A stretch of 64,000 nucleotides of DNA from Cladorrhinum sp. PSN259 (Eukaryota; Ascomycota; Sordariomycetes; Sordariales; Podosporaceae): assembly GCA_033725935.1 (NCBI GenBank), contig MU867064.1, positions 868,001-932,000 on the forward strand, in the 5' to 3' direction. A program made the position numbers and the translations under genes. Below the pieces are notes generated by a model. It was given only the letters and a program-made list of their open reading frames with translations, was not told where the DNA came from and did not search any database. Of the stretch, positions 46,632-56,208 are shown in pieces; position 1 is the stretch's first letter; each line of letters opens with the position of its first letter.

Positions 46632-48106
46632 GCGGAAAAGTTGGCTTCTTTTGATGCTGGTTTCACTCGATATAATGAGATATCTTCTCGGGTTCCCTCA
46701 ATCCTGCAAGTTTGCGTGTCGGATAGAGAGTGGTTCCGGAAGACGTGAAAGGCGCGGGTTGGTGGCAGGTTGCGGGAAACCGACAGTCGTGCGTCACAAC
46801 AAGTGACAGATAAATCGAAATTGACCGGGAAAGGCAGGTGTGCAGAGATGGATTAGCCAGTAACAGAAAGTGCCTGTCGGGAAACTGCAGAACGGTTTGC
46901 TGTCAAGAGTTGCTGTTGTGACACCAGATAGAGATTGACCGGCAGAGCAGATCAAGAGGCAGCCGAGCAGCTGCAGGGAAAGATATTCCAAGCTACCGGC
47001 GCTGTTGAATGTTGTTTCCACTGTGCTGAAGGAGTGAGAGAAGAGGGACAATAAGAAATTTTGCTTGCAAACTTTTGGTTAGTCGGTTGGTGTTGGTGGT
47101 TGGTTGCCGCTGGCAGGAAGATGGGATGAAGCAGCAGTCACTTCCACCCTGACAAGTAGGGAATGAAATCCTGTTTGAGGCAGACAGAGAAGCGATCGCT
47201 CGGTTTCAAGAGGTTCTACAAGCTGGTTAGCGATGTCTTACTTGTGAGACATCAAGTTTTACGGCGCATTCGCAACTTCCTCGGTAAATCGGTATCGCAG
47301 CAGCACTTCAAATCATTACACTTGGTAGCTAATGGAGCAATAACAACGTAGACCTTATTCTATAGGTCTATCGCTCCGAGGTCGTGTAATGGTAGTGCAA
47401 ACAGATGGCGTATGGATCCAATCACGGCGTGGTAGGAACAAACACATTGCCGTCTTGGCCATTCCACAACAGCCAGAGCAACCGATCCTTTGGCAAATTC
47501 CAGCAGCACACTTGAAAGTGAGAAGCCCCTATGATGTCGTCATTTCATCAGACGCATGTCCAAGAGAGACGGGAAGAGATGATCTCCTCGGCTCCGATTG
47601 CCCGACATTGCCGCAGTGCTCTCAGAAGGAACGAACGAGGAGAACAAGGTGCAACTTTCCATTTCTATGTCACACCAAATTCCCGTATCCAAGTCTTCCC
47701 TCTCAACAGTATTTGAATCAATGACAATGTAAGAAAGAATCACAGCTCAGAAAGGCCCTTTCAACGTTTCCGCCGTCGATCAACCAAGACACAACGGGGA
47801 ACAAATAAATCGGCCGCGCCAAGTTCTGTCAAACAGCACACTCTTTCGAATAAAATAAAAATTTCCTCGACCTCCATTTTTTCAGTTATTTGTTCCTGAT
47901 GGTGACGACAAGCAAGTATGCAACACGTTGTTGAAGTCGACTTACACTCGGGTTTCTCCGAGAACCATGAACCCCTGCCAAGACCAATTGGGTGGTAGCA
48001 GTCGGTTGTGGCGTCTCGCTAAAACAAGGGTCAGGGTTTTATGGGTCACGTTTTGTCTGTTTTTGCATTCTTTCTTCTTTAAGGCCCATTTCTTCTCACA
48101 ACTATC
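46632..48106. other. Intergenic: upstream of membrane protein gene
   Basis: No supported gene. ORFs at 47389-47724 (111 codons, plus) and others have no domain and irregular codon use. The right end adjoins the 5S rRNA gene. Confidence 0.5.
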
Positions 48107-48225
48107 ACATACGACCATACCCTCAAGAAAACTCGGCATCCCGTCCGCTCTGCCCTAGATAAACTTGAGAGGGCCAGATTAGTACCCAGGTGGGTGACCA
48201 CTGAGGAATCCCTGGTGTCGTATGT
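48107..48225 (+). rRNA. 5S ribosomal RNA (dispersed copy)
   Basis: The 119-nt segment begins ACATACGACCATACCC and ends CCTGGTGTCGTATGT. The ends pair perfectly over nine bases (ACATACGAC with GTCGTATGT), forming helix I. Inside are the universal GGCATCCCGTCCGCTCT block, the CCTAGATAA stretch and the internal promoter region with GTGGGTGACCACTGAGGAAT. A T-rich terminator (TTTTTGTTTTTT) follows directly. Filamentous ascomycetes carry 5S genes singly, outside the rDNA array, which fits. I see no mutation that would clearly inactivate it. Confidence 0.93.
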
Positions 48226-48236
48226 TTTTGTTTTTT
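48224..48236 (+). terminator. RNA polymerase III terminator of the 5S gene
   Basis: Two T runs interrupted by one G directly follow the mature 3' end of the 5S rRNA. Confidence 0.8.
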
Positions 48237-49653
48237 ACCTCTTAATCCTTCATCAAGGGTTAGGGCTCGAGAACCCGTGATTATCCAATGGTGATATTGA
48301 CTACAGACTATGATAGGATACTGAGGTATCAATTGGGCACATTTCCGGCCTGCCAACCTGTATGTACTTTGCCTGAAACTAGGGGTGTCAGGGGCGGCAG
48401 AAAACTCCACATGAGGAAGACAAAACAAAGCCTTGCATGTTGGGTTAGTTCTGCCCTTTGGATCTATACTCTCCAGTATCTTTTATTTAATCTTCTGCCG
48501 GATCGTGATAAAGCTGTACGGCATTCACTTCCCCAAATATTTATCTCCGCTGCCAAATATCGCAGCTTTTACCACGAAACAAGTTTAAAGGTTATGCCAT
48601 TGTTGAGACTCTATCCCTTAGGGCATATGATCTTCCACTGCGAGTAACTTTCGACTGACGAGCCAACCATGACTAGGCAACAAGTTTAGAACTGCAAATC
48701 AAGCCCAGGTAAACATGGTCAAGGTCGCGATTTCTGAGCCTCAGGTGCAGACCACCGAAAACAGGCCCTGATTAATATGACCACCATATTCCTAAACCAA
48801 CTGCAAACCAAACCCTGTATCAATAGAACTCTATCAAAGTACGCTGCGGAGATCACACTACTCACGAAATGGATATACAAGAGCATCAAATTTACACGAG
48901 ACGCGTACGAGATCCACAGCCTCAAGAACGCCCTATGTTCCCGCTGTGGGAGAGAAGAATTCGGAAAACCATTCTCCTGTGGATGCGGGTGTGTGTTCTA
49001 CATCTACCACAAGGTTGGTTGAAATTATCGCTCATCATCACTCCAGTCATTAGACTCTAAAAGGTTTGGATCAGCAGACTGGGTTTTATGATTCCCTCGA
49101 CGGCATTTGCATTCATGGAATTAACGGTACCTTGGTGACTCTGGCACGATGCCACCACATGACCAACTTCGTCTCCGGAGCAACAACACAAACCTAAAGA
49201 TGGGATAAATGACAAAATAAACCAAAAGAAAAAGACACGACTTGGATTGAAACGCAAAAAGGAAGCAAAGGTGATTTTATCGGAGAGTTCTGAGTACTTA
49301 ATTCGTGGAGCCCATTTTTCCGGAGCGGAATAAACAGCATCTTCGGCAGTGCTTCGAATGAAGTAATATCAATCTCTGGAATCTGCTATTCTGGGCCTAA
49401 AAAGAAGCTGTTTCTCACCTTGGAGCACATATATCTGCCTGGGAGAGCATCCACCACACAGCCAACAGCTGATATCTTCTTCACTTAGTACCTGGTGTGG
49501 ATGATCTACAAATCTTGCCGTTCAATAAATTCGCCCTATATTGCCCAGCCCTAGGCTAACCCTAAGGCAGGAAGTCTCCAAGCGGCACTGCTAACATTTT
49601 TATAAATTCGCTCCTTTTCTTAATTCTCCAATACGACGCCTCCCTTACTCCGT
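48237..49653. other. Intergenic between 5S rRNA and methyltransferase genes
   Basis: A telomere-like AGGGTTAGGG lies at 48256-48265 just after the 5S gene, and AACCCTAA lies at 49558-49565. A short coding-like ORF with a Cys motif at 48777-49022 is listed separately. Nothing else is supported. Confidence 0.5.
48777..49022 (+). CDS. Small Cys-rich ORF, possible gene or relic
   Basis: An ATG ORF of 81 codons shows fungal-like codon bias in its last 60 codons (ATC, CTC, TAC, AAG, GAC endings). It reads ...DAYEIHSLKNALCSRCGRE, then CGCGC, a zinc-ribbon-like arrangement of cysteines (C-x2-C...C-x-C-x-C). The first 20 codons look less coding and include a CTAAAC branch-point-like element, so the true first exon may lie upstream, with an acceptor near 48838. 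No family is recognised. It could be a genuine small protein or the remnant of a larger gene. Confidence 0.3.
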   Translation: MTTIFLNQLQTKPCINRTLSKYAAEITLLTKWIYKSIKFTRDAYEIHSLKNALCSRCGREEFGKPFSCGCGCVFYIYHKVG

Positions 49654-50679
49654 TCACTTCTGCCCCACCGCCTCCTCCTCCTCCTCATCATCATCCCTAA
49701 CCAAAGTCCCAACCCAAACATCCATGGTCCTAACATCCTTGACACCCCCGACCCCCTTCACCGCATTCACAACCGCATCCCTCGAAGCGCTCAGAACACT
49801 CCTGGCCCTCTCATCCCGCACCCCTTCCTCAATCTCTGTCACAAAACTCTCATCCACAACGCCAGCAGTCTCCCAATACCCATCCGACAGTTCCTTCTCA
49901 GGGACCACCGTTCCTTCGCTCTCCAACTTCCACCCTGCTTTCCTAACAATCCTCTTGATTCCCTCAGGACTAATTATCCCCTGAATGTTCTCCTCACTCT
50001 CCGTCTTGTGCGCTTCCAGCGTGGCTCTGCTCAACGCGGCTAAAACATGCGGGAACGAGCCCGGGTGCGAGGACTGAAGTGCGTACTCGGCTATGCAGAC
50101 TCTCTTGACTCTACCTTTCAGGGCCCCAAGAATGGACGAAAGAGTCTCCTGCGGGTTCGGGAAATAAAAGATGCAATGCGCCAAGACTGCCGTGTCCCAT
50201 TTTTTGTCGTGTGCGGTGGCGTTTTCTGGTCTAGAGAGAAAAGAGAAGAGGTCGGTTTCCAGGTGGAAGGTGATTGATGATCGGATGTATTCCGGGACGG
50301 AAGGCGAGGAAGTAGTAAGGTGGGTTTGGGCTTGTGAGAGCGTGGAAGGGGCGCCGTAGTCCCCCGAGGCTGGGTCGAGGCCCGTAACATGGCCTGCAGC
50401 GTGGGAGGAGGCAGAAGAGGAGGAGGAGGAGGAGGAGGAGACGGCTTCGGCTAGGACTGCGGTGCAGGTTCCTTGGCCGCAGCCTAGTTCGAGGATCTGG
50501 GCGCCGGGGTGGATGGCGAGGGGACCGAAGGCGTTGATGAGGTTGATGCGGTGGACTGCTTGGGAGAGTTCGATGGATTGTGAAACCGCGGTAGCACCGG
50601 TTGAGGGTTGGGTATGGTAGGAGGCTATCTTGGAGGCCGAGGCGAGGGGTAGCACTGCTTCGGAGCTTGGGGATGCCAT
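49654..50679 (-). CDS. SAM-dependent methyltransferase, unknown substrate
   Basis: A single exon encodes 341 aa. The Rossmann-fold motif I is ILELGCGQGTCTAVLAEAV. Motif II follows as GHVTGLDPASGDYG, then WDTAVLAHCIFYFPNP (post-II) and RVKRVCIAEYAL. A run of nine Ser plus ASS is inserted between motif I and motif II, where class I methyltransferases usually have a short helix-strand link. The C-terminal half (SPEGIKRIVRKAGWKLESEG) includes a helix and strand typical of small-molecule enzymes. Ends with an acidic DDDEEEEEA tail. The substrate cannot be told; no biosynthetic neighbour suggests one. Confidence 0.8.
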   Translation of the reverse strand: MASPSSEAVLPLASASKIASYHTQPSTGATAVSQSIELSQAVHRINLINAFGPLAIHPGAQILELGCGQGTCTAVLAEAVSSSSSSSSSASSHAAGHVTGLDPASGDYGAPSTLSQAQTHLTTSSPSVPEYIRSSITFHLETDLFSFLSRPENATAHDKKWDTAVLAHCIFYFPNPQETLSSILGALKGRVKRVCIAEYALQSSHPGSFPHVLAALSRATLEAHKTESEENIQGIISPEGIKRIVRKAGWKLESEGTVVPEKELSDGYWETAGVVDESFVTEIEEGVRDERARSVLSASRDAVVNAVKGVGGVKDVRTMDVWVGTLVRDDDEEEEEAVGQK

Positions 50680-51361
50680 TTTGACGAATTTAAAGATTGT
50701 GAAAATAATTGGAATGAGGAATTGAGAATTACCGGAAGATGAAGTGAGGAAGCCAGTGCGGACTTTTTGTATCGACCTTTACCTGGGATGTTAGATGTGA
50801 TTCGAGGTCGAGAAGGAGTGAATTCACTTCCCAAAAAGGAAGGTCAAGTATTAGTCTAGCCAAACAGGGGGCAATGAGGCTTAGTGGTCAACAATACTGT
50901 AGGATTCTCTGCTGTCTGACTCACTTTTCGGATAATTGAGGACATCTTTTTTTTTGGGTCGCGGAGCGTTGGGAATGGATTCGTCTTTCTGCATCCTCCG
51001 TGGATATTGCATCGAAGGAATCAGCAAGAAACTTGATTTGGAGGAGAACATGGCATTCAGAGACCAACCCAAAAGTTTAAGATCAGGTCATTTACCTGGT
51101 AATTATGATTTAGAAAGGGATGCATTACCCAAACGCCTTCTTTGGGAGAGTAGGTATTCACACCTTTGAAGCGAGAAAATGCCAAGGCAATGAGAGGCTC
51201 AATCGTTTGTGAGATCTTTGGTAACGAAAAGGAAAATACAGAACCTATTCTCTTTCTATTAGTTCGAAAAGACACTCGAATCGAAATGATCCAGCGATGC
51301 GACGGACTCGACCGTTGGCAACATTCAAAACATCCTAGGTTGAAATATTTCAATGTCTAAA
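50680..51361. other. Intergenic: methyltransferase promoter and tRNA upstream
   Basis: Short ORFs only (50936-51169 plus, 51057-51353 minus), without domains. The right end precedes the tRNA gene. Confidence 0.5.
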
Positions 51362-51433
51362 GCCCGCTTGGCTCAGTGGTAGAGCGTATCACTAGTAATG
51401 ATAAGGTCATCAGTTCGATTCTGATAGTGGGCA
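51362..51433 (+). tRNA. tRNA-Thr (anticodon AGT)
   Basis: The sequence folds as a full cloverleaf. The acceptor arms GCCCGCT and AGTGGGC pair over seven positions with one G-U. The D-arm contains GGCTCAGTGGTAGAGC (A box), the anticodon arm is TATCA-CTAGTAA-TGATA with anticodon AGT (A34 likely inosine), and the T-arm is ATCAG-TTCGATT-CTGAT (B box). No intron. A T8 run at 51442-51449 is the likely polymerase III stop. Confidence 0.94.
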
Positions 51434-51998
51434 GGATAATATTTTTTTTGTCTTTACAAACAAACTATGCATCACAATTCATTTTTTACCTTGTTATGTC
51501 CCTGATCCTTTTGGGTGTTGTATCTCTTCTTCCTTCCTACACTTTTTTGCTTTTTAAATTATTCTTCGACAGTCAAACCGCGAAATAATGCATGGTGTTT
51601 TCGATCACGATGCCTCATATTCCTTTCTTACTGAGATTTCCTCCACTGAACCGATACCTTTTGATAAATAAATATTACGGAGAGCTTTCCACTAGGTTCT
51701 ATGTAGACTTGATTTTAAATTATTCATACACCATTCTATGAAGACCTCTTTTTGCATCGTGGATGCACACATAAATCATTGTAGGGTTTGATGCTCTCAT
51801 CCCCCCCTTGGTTTTACCTACCGCAACTCTCATCATAGCCATGTTTGTATTTCTTGTCTTTCAACTCTACGTCTATTTCAGAACATTCCAGAAACACCCC
51901 CATCGATGTTTAATTACAAGCTCAATCTTTCTACCACACCAAAGTTTGAAACACGTCTATTTTATAAACTCTGAAGACACCAGCCAAGTCTTTACCTG
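51434..51998. other. Intergenic: AT-rich region after the tRNA gene
   Basis: AT-rich sequence with the tRNA terminator at its left end and the 3' flank of the minus-strand GGCT-like gene at its right. No gene is supported. Confidence 0.6.
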
Positions 51999-52589
51999 TC
52001 ACTCAACCCCCGATCCCTCAACACCAGGAGTCATAATACCACTCTCATCCTTAAACATCGAAGCCTGCTTCAGCGCCAGCTGCCTCGCCTCCGCCTGATC
52101 CAAGCCCAACTCATCCTCGTCGGGAATATACTGCCTCATCACCTTATCCACGTACTCTTGCGGGACACCTTCCTTCAGCGCGTCCTTGATCCCCATGTTC
52201 ATCCGGTGGACGTACTCAGCCCTCGGCTCATGCCCGCCCCTGTTGCGCTTGAAATCAATGTAGACCAGCATGTCAACCGCCTTGTTGGGCTCCCCTTTCG
52301 TATCTTTGTCAGAAAACAGCACAGGGATGACTCTCTTCTCGTAAGCTCTGGGCACGCCCTCGTTCTTGTCCAGCTGGGCCTCGTCTTCAGGGGTGAGGTC
52401 GTATATCAGACCCCAGACTTGGTCGTCTGGGTTCTTGGAGGGAGCAATGTTGGCGTACCCCCGGGAGTTGATGAACCATGTGTAGCCGCGGAGGAGGCCG
52501 ATGCCCGTGTGTGGAGAGGAAGGGCATCGGCGGGACATCTGGTCGAGCCACAGGTTTGAGCCGTAGCCAAAGTAGATGTGAGATGTCAT
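51999..52589 (-). CDS. Gamma-glutamylcyclotransferase-like protein
   Basis: A single exon of 196 aa from the preferred ATG (MTSHIYFGYGSNLW). The GGCT/AIG2-like fold is marked by the YGSN substrate loop at the N-terminus, then FINSRGYANI, DDQVWGLIYDLTPEDEAQLDKNEG (the strand and acidic catalytic segment, Glu in LDKNEG) and the strand VDMLVYIDF. The enzyme class turns gamma-glutamyl amino acids or glutathione into 5-oxoproline. An upstream in-frame ATG at 52697 would add 36 residues (MKLQHTISSLLRLSG, then a poly-Ser run) that resemble a mitochondrial presequence, but a TATATA element lies only 8 nt upstream of it, so I prefer the later start. Substrate not certain. Confidence 0.82.
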   Translation of the reverse strand: MTSHIYFGYGSNLWLDQMSRRCPSSPHTGIGLLRGYTWFINSRGYANIAPSKNPDDQVWGLIYDLTPEDEAQLDKNEGVPRAYEKRVIPVLFSDKDTKGEPNKAVDMLVYIDFKRNRGGHEPRAEYVHRMNMGIKDALKEGVPQEYVDKVMRQYIPDEDELGLDQAEARQLALKQASMFKDESGIMTPGVEGSGVE

Positions 52590-52704
52590 ATTTGTGAGTG
52601 ATGATGCCAATGAGAATGCTTTTGATGATGATGATGATGATGATGAGAAAGAGCCAGAAAGTCGGAGCAGAGAGGAAATAGTATGTTGCAACTTCATTTA
52701 AGCA

Positions 52705-52710
52705 TATATA
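52705..52710 (-). promoter_or_regulatory. TATA-like element of the GGCT-like gene
   Basis: TATATA on the minus strand lies about 115 nt upstream of the preferred ATG at 52589 and only 8 nt from the longer ATG at 52697. Its place favours the shorter protein. Confidence 0.4.
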
Positions 52711-53195
52711 GCGGGCAAAGTAGTAATGTTCCAAACAATGCACACAAAAACAAAAGCCTTTTGTTTGTGATTGTGTGTTTTATATATCTCCCTCGATTGC
52801 AGTTCTTGAACGTTGAAAGTCCTGGAACGGCCAATGGCGCAACTGGAACCTTGGAAGGCAGGTGGGGTAAGTTGCCTTGGAAGTGAGTCTGGGAAGGAGG
52901 AAATCATGTATTGAACCCTAACCCTAGTGAGAACCGGATAATTCCCCCCTTTTCAACAAAGAAGTTCCGTTTCTGCTTTAAAATAGACAACAAAGTGTCA
53001 GAAACCCTAAAAAGGGTAACCGCAAAAGAATAGAAGACCCCCTCAAACCTTAGGCGAGCCACAGCAAATCGTAATATCACGCACCCTCCCTCCCACCTTC
53101 AACCTCCCTGACAACTCCATTACCACCACCACTCAAACAATGTCACCTCACTCAGTTATTTTCTCCCCATCTGAGGGTATCTCAGTCGGCTTCAC
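52711..53195. other. Intergenic with telomere-like motifs
   Basis: AACCCTAACCCTAG at 52914-52927 and AAACCCTAA at 53002-53010 lie between the two minus-strand genes. No ORF of interest. Confidence 0.6.
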
Positions 53196-54446
53196 CTAAA
53201 CTGCTCCAACGTCATCCTCGGCCCCCGTTAGCCCCTTCTTTCTAGCCTCATTAAGAGCCTTCAGCTTGGCTGTACCAATGCCAGTCACACCATCCTTCTG
53301 GTTGTCACCCAGCCAGGGCTTTTTGGAATCACCCAAGATAGTTCCAGCCAGAAAGTAAACCACCAAGCCGCAAATAATCAGCACGAAAGCAATGGGATAC
53401 ATCCAGTGGATTGAATAGCCAAACACGCGAGTGCCAATGATGACTCCCCAGAAGTTAGCAGTGAGCAGATTGACGTCGAAAATGGCCGCGCTTCCCATGC
53501 GCAGGATGAGTGGCGCCAGCGAGTAAAAGATGAAGAGGCAGAAGGTGTATCCCACGAACCAGCCCGCAACATCTCCGTTCCACGTCGCGCCCTCGAAGCT
53601 CTTTCGGTCAAAGATGCTGGCCTGCACACCGTTGATGAGGACACCAAAGATTCCCAAAAAGCAAAGCACCTCATACATGGGTCGCTTACTGACGAACCAC
53701 TCCTCATAGACGTTGCTAACGCCGTAGAGAGTAGCGCCGAGAAGCCCAAAGAGATCGCCCTTGACCATATTCTTGCCCTGGCCGCCGTTGGTACCGTTGA
53801 TGTGGTCGCTGGCCAGCAAAACACCCATTCCGCCGCAGCAGACGAGGATGCCCGCGATCTGGACCCACCGATAGCGCACCTTGAGCAGCGTGAAGGAGAG
53901 CAGCACCACGCAAACAATCGACCAGAAGTTGAGCAGCTGTGCCGAAAGGATGTTGGTATACTCGTAAGCCAGGACGGTAAAGTAATTGCCCTCGACGTCA
54001 AGGAAACTAAGGATGAAGTACTTCCATCCGTCCTTGAGCACGATGCGAAGCCACTTGCGCCAGCCGTGCTTGTACAGCGTCAGGGGCAGGTAAACGAGCG
54101 TCAACAGGGCGTAGTTGAACAGGGTCTGGAACGCCGGGATGATGGTGTTGGCCCCAGACAGGAAGGACGTGAACGTGTTGCTGCCTGTGATGCAGAGGGC
54201 CAGGATCTGACCGACAGCAATGATGGCCCAGAAGTCCAAGGTCAGCAGGTACGAGTACCAGTGCACATCACGCGACTCGAGGTGCTTGAGACCGGCGGCT
54301 ACTGCGGCTGATTCAGAGTCGCTGTCGGTCGCGGCTACCTCGGCGGTCGTCGCGCCGTAATTGTCGACATCGTCGGCTTTGGTGAGTACAGGCTCACCGT
54401 CGGCGGTCGCAATAACGGCCGGGATGGCGCGGGCCTCGTTAGACAT
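53196..54446 (-). CDS. SLC35F1/F2-type membrane transporter (DUF914 family)
   Basis: A single exon encodes 416 aa with about ten hydrophobic helices, as in the drug/metabolite transporter superfamily. Family blocks are WAIIAVGQILALCITGSNTF, PAFQTLFNYALLTLVYLP, LDVEGNYFTVLAYEYTNILS, LLNFWSIVCVVLLSF, VCCGGMGVLLASD, KGDLFGLLGATLYGVSNVYE, and SLAPLILRMGSAAIFDVN. Cytosolic ends are polar: the N-terminus carries Asp/Ser-rich segments, the C-terminus GDSKKPWLGDNQKDG. Transport substrate of this branch is not settled. The gene is intronless and divergent from the SDR gene. Confidence 0.9.
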   Translation of the reverse strand: MSNEARAIPAVIATADGEPVLTKADDVDNYGATTAEVAATDSDSESAAVAAGLKHLESRDVHWYSYLLTLDFWAIIAVGQILALCITGSNTFTSFLSGANTIIPAFQTLFNYALLTLVYLPLTLYKHGWRKWLRIVLKDGWKYFILSFLDVEGNYFTVLAYEYTNILSAQLLNFWSIVCVVLLSFTLLKVRYRWVQIAGILVCCGGMGVLLASDHINGTNGGQGKNMVKGDLFGLLGATLYGVSNVYEEWFVSKRPMYEVLCFLGIFGVLINGVQASIFDRKSFEGATWNGDVAGWFVGYTFCLFIFYSLAPLILRMGSAAIFDVNLLTANFWGVIIGTRVFGYSIHWMYPIAFVLIICGLVVYFLAGTILGDSKKPWLGDNQKDGVTGIGTAKLKALNEARKKGLTGAEDDVGAV

Positions 54447-55431
54447 GGTCGTTCCTTGATTATAATGTGTTTGTTTCGTAAATTACACAGAGAGAGTGGA
54501 TATGAAGTGTGAGTATATCAGTTCCTCTGGTAGGTAGGTCTTTCTTACGTCCCCTCGAGCAAGCGCAAAGACAGAAGTCGCTTGCCGGTCTATTACTGAC
54601 GGTGTGTACGGCACATACAGTCGTGTGCCGATGAAGTGAGAAAGTCGAGGGGCGCTGAGCTCTTGAATGACATATGTAAAATTAGGTAGTCACGAGGATT
54701 ACGTTTTTGGTGAGGGAGGGGTGACGGGCAACCAAGTTTCTGTCTGGGTGTCAGTCTAGTCTGGATGCGGTGAGACACACAGGAAGAGGTGGCAAGCGTG
54801 AAGCTGAGAGTGGAAAAGTTTTCAGCTTTCAGTTTTCAGGGTTGGGGAGAAAAGTTCTCGAATCCCAGTTGCGGGGCCGTCGTCGGCGCTCCGTGCAAGG
54901 TTCGACGCGGGGCCTTTCTTGGCGCGGGCAGCGGCGCTGTGGGGGTGCTCCTGCGGGCAGCCGGGGGTGAGTGGGTCCGAAACACATCTCCTCGGGACTA
55001 TGGGCAACTTCCAGTTTTACACTTTACACCTTGCGCTCCGACTTGATCTTATTTTGACATCTGCTCTCCTGGCTTGTAGATCCAAGACCACAGATTTCGT
55101 CAGCAAACTTCGCTCAAGACGTCCCATCCGGAAATAATCAAGATGAGATTTCTCAGCTTGCTGACTCACGACGGGTTGTAATTCCAATCTGGCCGTTTTT
55201 GGTTCTAATGGCGAGTGTAGGTGCATCATGCTGTATACGAATGATGGAATATAATCTTCAACATGCGGACTTGTCGGGTTTAATGGGTTACACCAACTAT
55301 AAAGATGGGCGTTGTCACCATCGTCAAGACATAGGATACTCGACAACAAACCACAGTTTCCAACATTGCTAGTATTGAGTTCACCAATCACAGAGCATCA
55401 ATCTAAGCAACTAGTTCCACTTCTCCTTATC
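54447..55431. promoter_or_regulatory. Divergent upstream region of transporter and SDR genes
   Basis: 985 nt separate the minus-strand transporter from the plus-strand SDR. TATAAAG at 55298-55304 lies about 130 nt before the SDR ATG. Open frames on both strands in the middle (about 54770-55046) have no domain. Confidence 0.5.
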
Positions 55432-56208
55432 ATGGCCCCCTCGACCTACCGCAAGCTCCAAGACAAGCACGTCCTCGTCATCGGCGGCTCCTCTGGCATC
55501 GGCTACGCAGTTGCTGACGGAGCGCTTGCTTCGGGAGCCAAAGTCTCCGTCTCATCCTCATCCCAGGAAAAGGTTGATGCCGCCGTTGGCCGTCTCAAAT
55601 CCGAGTACCCGGAGCAACCTAGCATCCAAGGCTTCGCCTTTGATCTCTCTAACCCCGAAAGTCTCGAAGCGAATCTCGAATCCCTCTTCACCACTGCCCA
55701 ATCCCAGCAAGGCACTGTCAATCACGTCATCTTCACAGCAGCTGACTCCCTTGCCATTGGTAGCCTTGATGGCGTCACCCCCGCTCTCATCCACCAGGCA
55801 TCTCAGATGCGCTTCGTCGTCCCGCTCATCCTGGGCAAAGTCGCGGCCCGCCACCTCTCCAAGACCACTGAATCGAGTATTATCTTGACCACCGGGTCTG
55901 TGGCTGAGAAACCTGCACCCGGCTGGAGTCTCTTCAGCTACTTTGGGGGCGGACTTTCATCACTTACAAAGGGATTGGCGGTGGATCTTGCGCCGGTGAG
56001 GGTGAATGCTGTTCGGCCTGGTTATGTCGATACAGAGCTTTGGAAGGCGGATCAAAAGGCACTAGTGGAGCCAATTCTAAAGGAGAAGAGTCTGACGGGG
56101 AAATTTGGGAAGCCGGAGGATGTTGCAGAAGCGTATCTGTGGTTGTTGAAGGATGAGAACGTTACGGGGACTGTGGCTGGCACTGATGGCGGGATCTTGC
56201 TTGCCTAA
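55432..56208 (+). CDS. Short-chain dehydrogenase/reductase, atypical active site
   Basis: A single exon of 258 aa starts MAPSTYRKLQDKHVLVIGG. The nucleotide-binding turn IGGSSGIGYAVADGALASG is intact (Gly-x3-Gly-x-Gly), followed by FAFDLSNPESLEANLESLF and VNHVIFTAADS. The Ser strand reads SIILTTGSVAEKPAPGWS. Where classical SDRs have Y-x3-K the sequence reads FSYFGGGLSSLTKGLAVDL. Aligning LTKGLAVDL with the common LTRALAVEL puts Phe and Gly at the catalytic Tyr and Lys places. A nearby Tyr exists, two residues off. The end is VRPGYVDTELW and VAGTDGGILLA, usual for the family. I recall other fungal SDRs with the same PAPGWS context, so this is likely a subfamily trait and not damage. Substrate unknown. 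Confidence 0.87.
   Translation: MAPSTYRKLQDKHVLVIGGSSGIGYAVADGALASGAKVSVSSSSQEKVDAAVGRLKSEYPEQPSIQGFAFDLSNPESLEANLESLFTTAQSQQGTVNHVIFTAADSLAIGSLDGVTPALIHQASQMRFVVPLILGKVAARHLSKTTESSIILTTGSVAEKPAPGWSLFSYFGGGLSSLTKGLAVDLAPVRVNAVRPGYVDTELWKADQKALVEPILKEKSLTGKFGKPEDVAEAYLWLLKDENVTGTVAGTDGGILLA

Noticed and set aside
53378..54001. 207-codon frame inside the transporter gene
   Set aside because: Out-of-frame reading of the SLC35F-type coding sequence, Ser/Arg-rich without helices.
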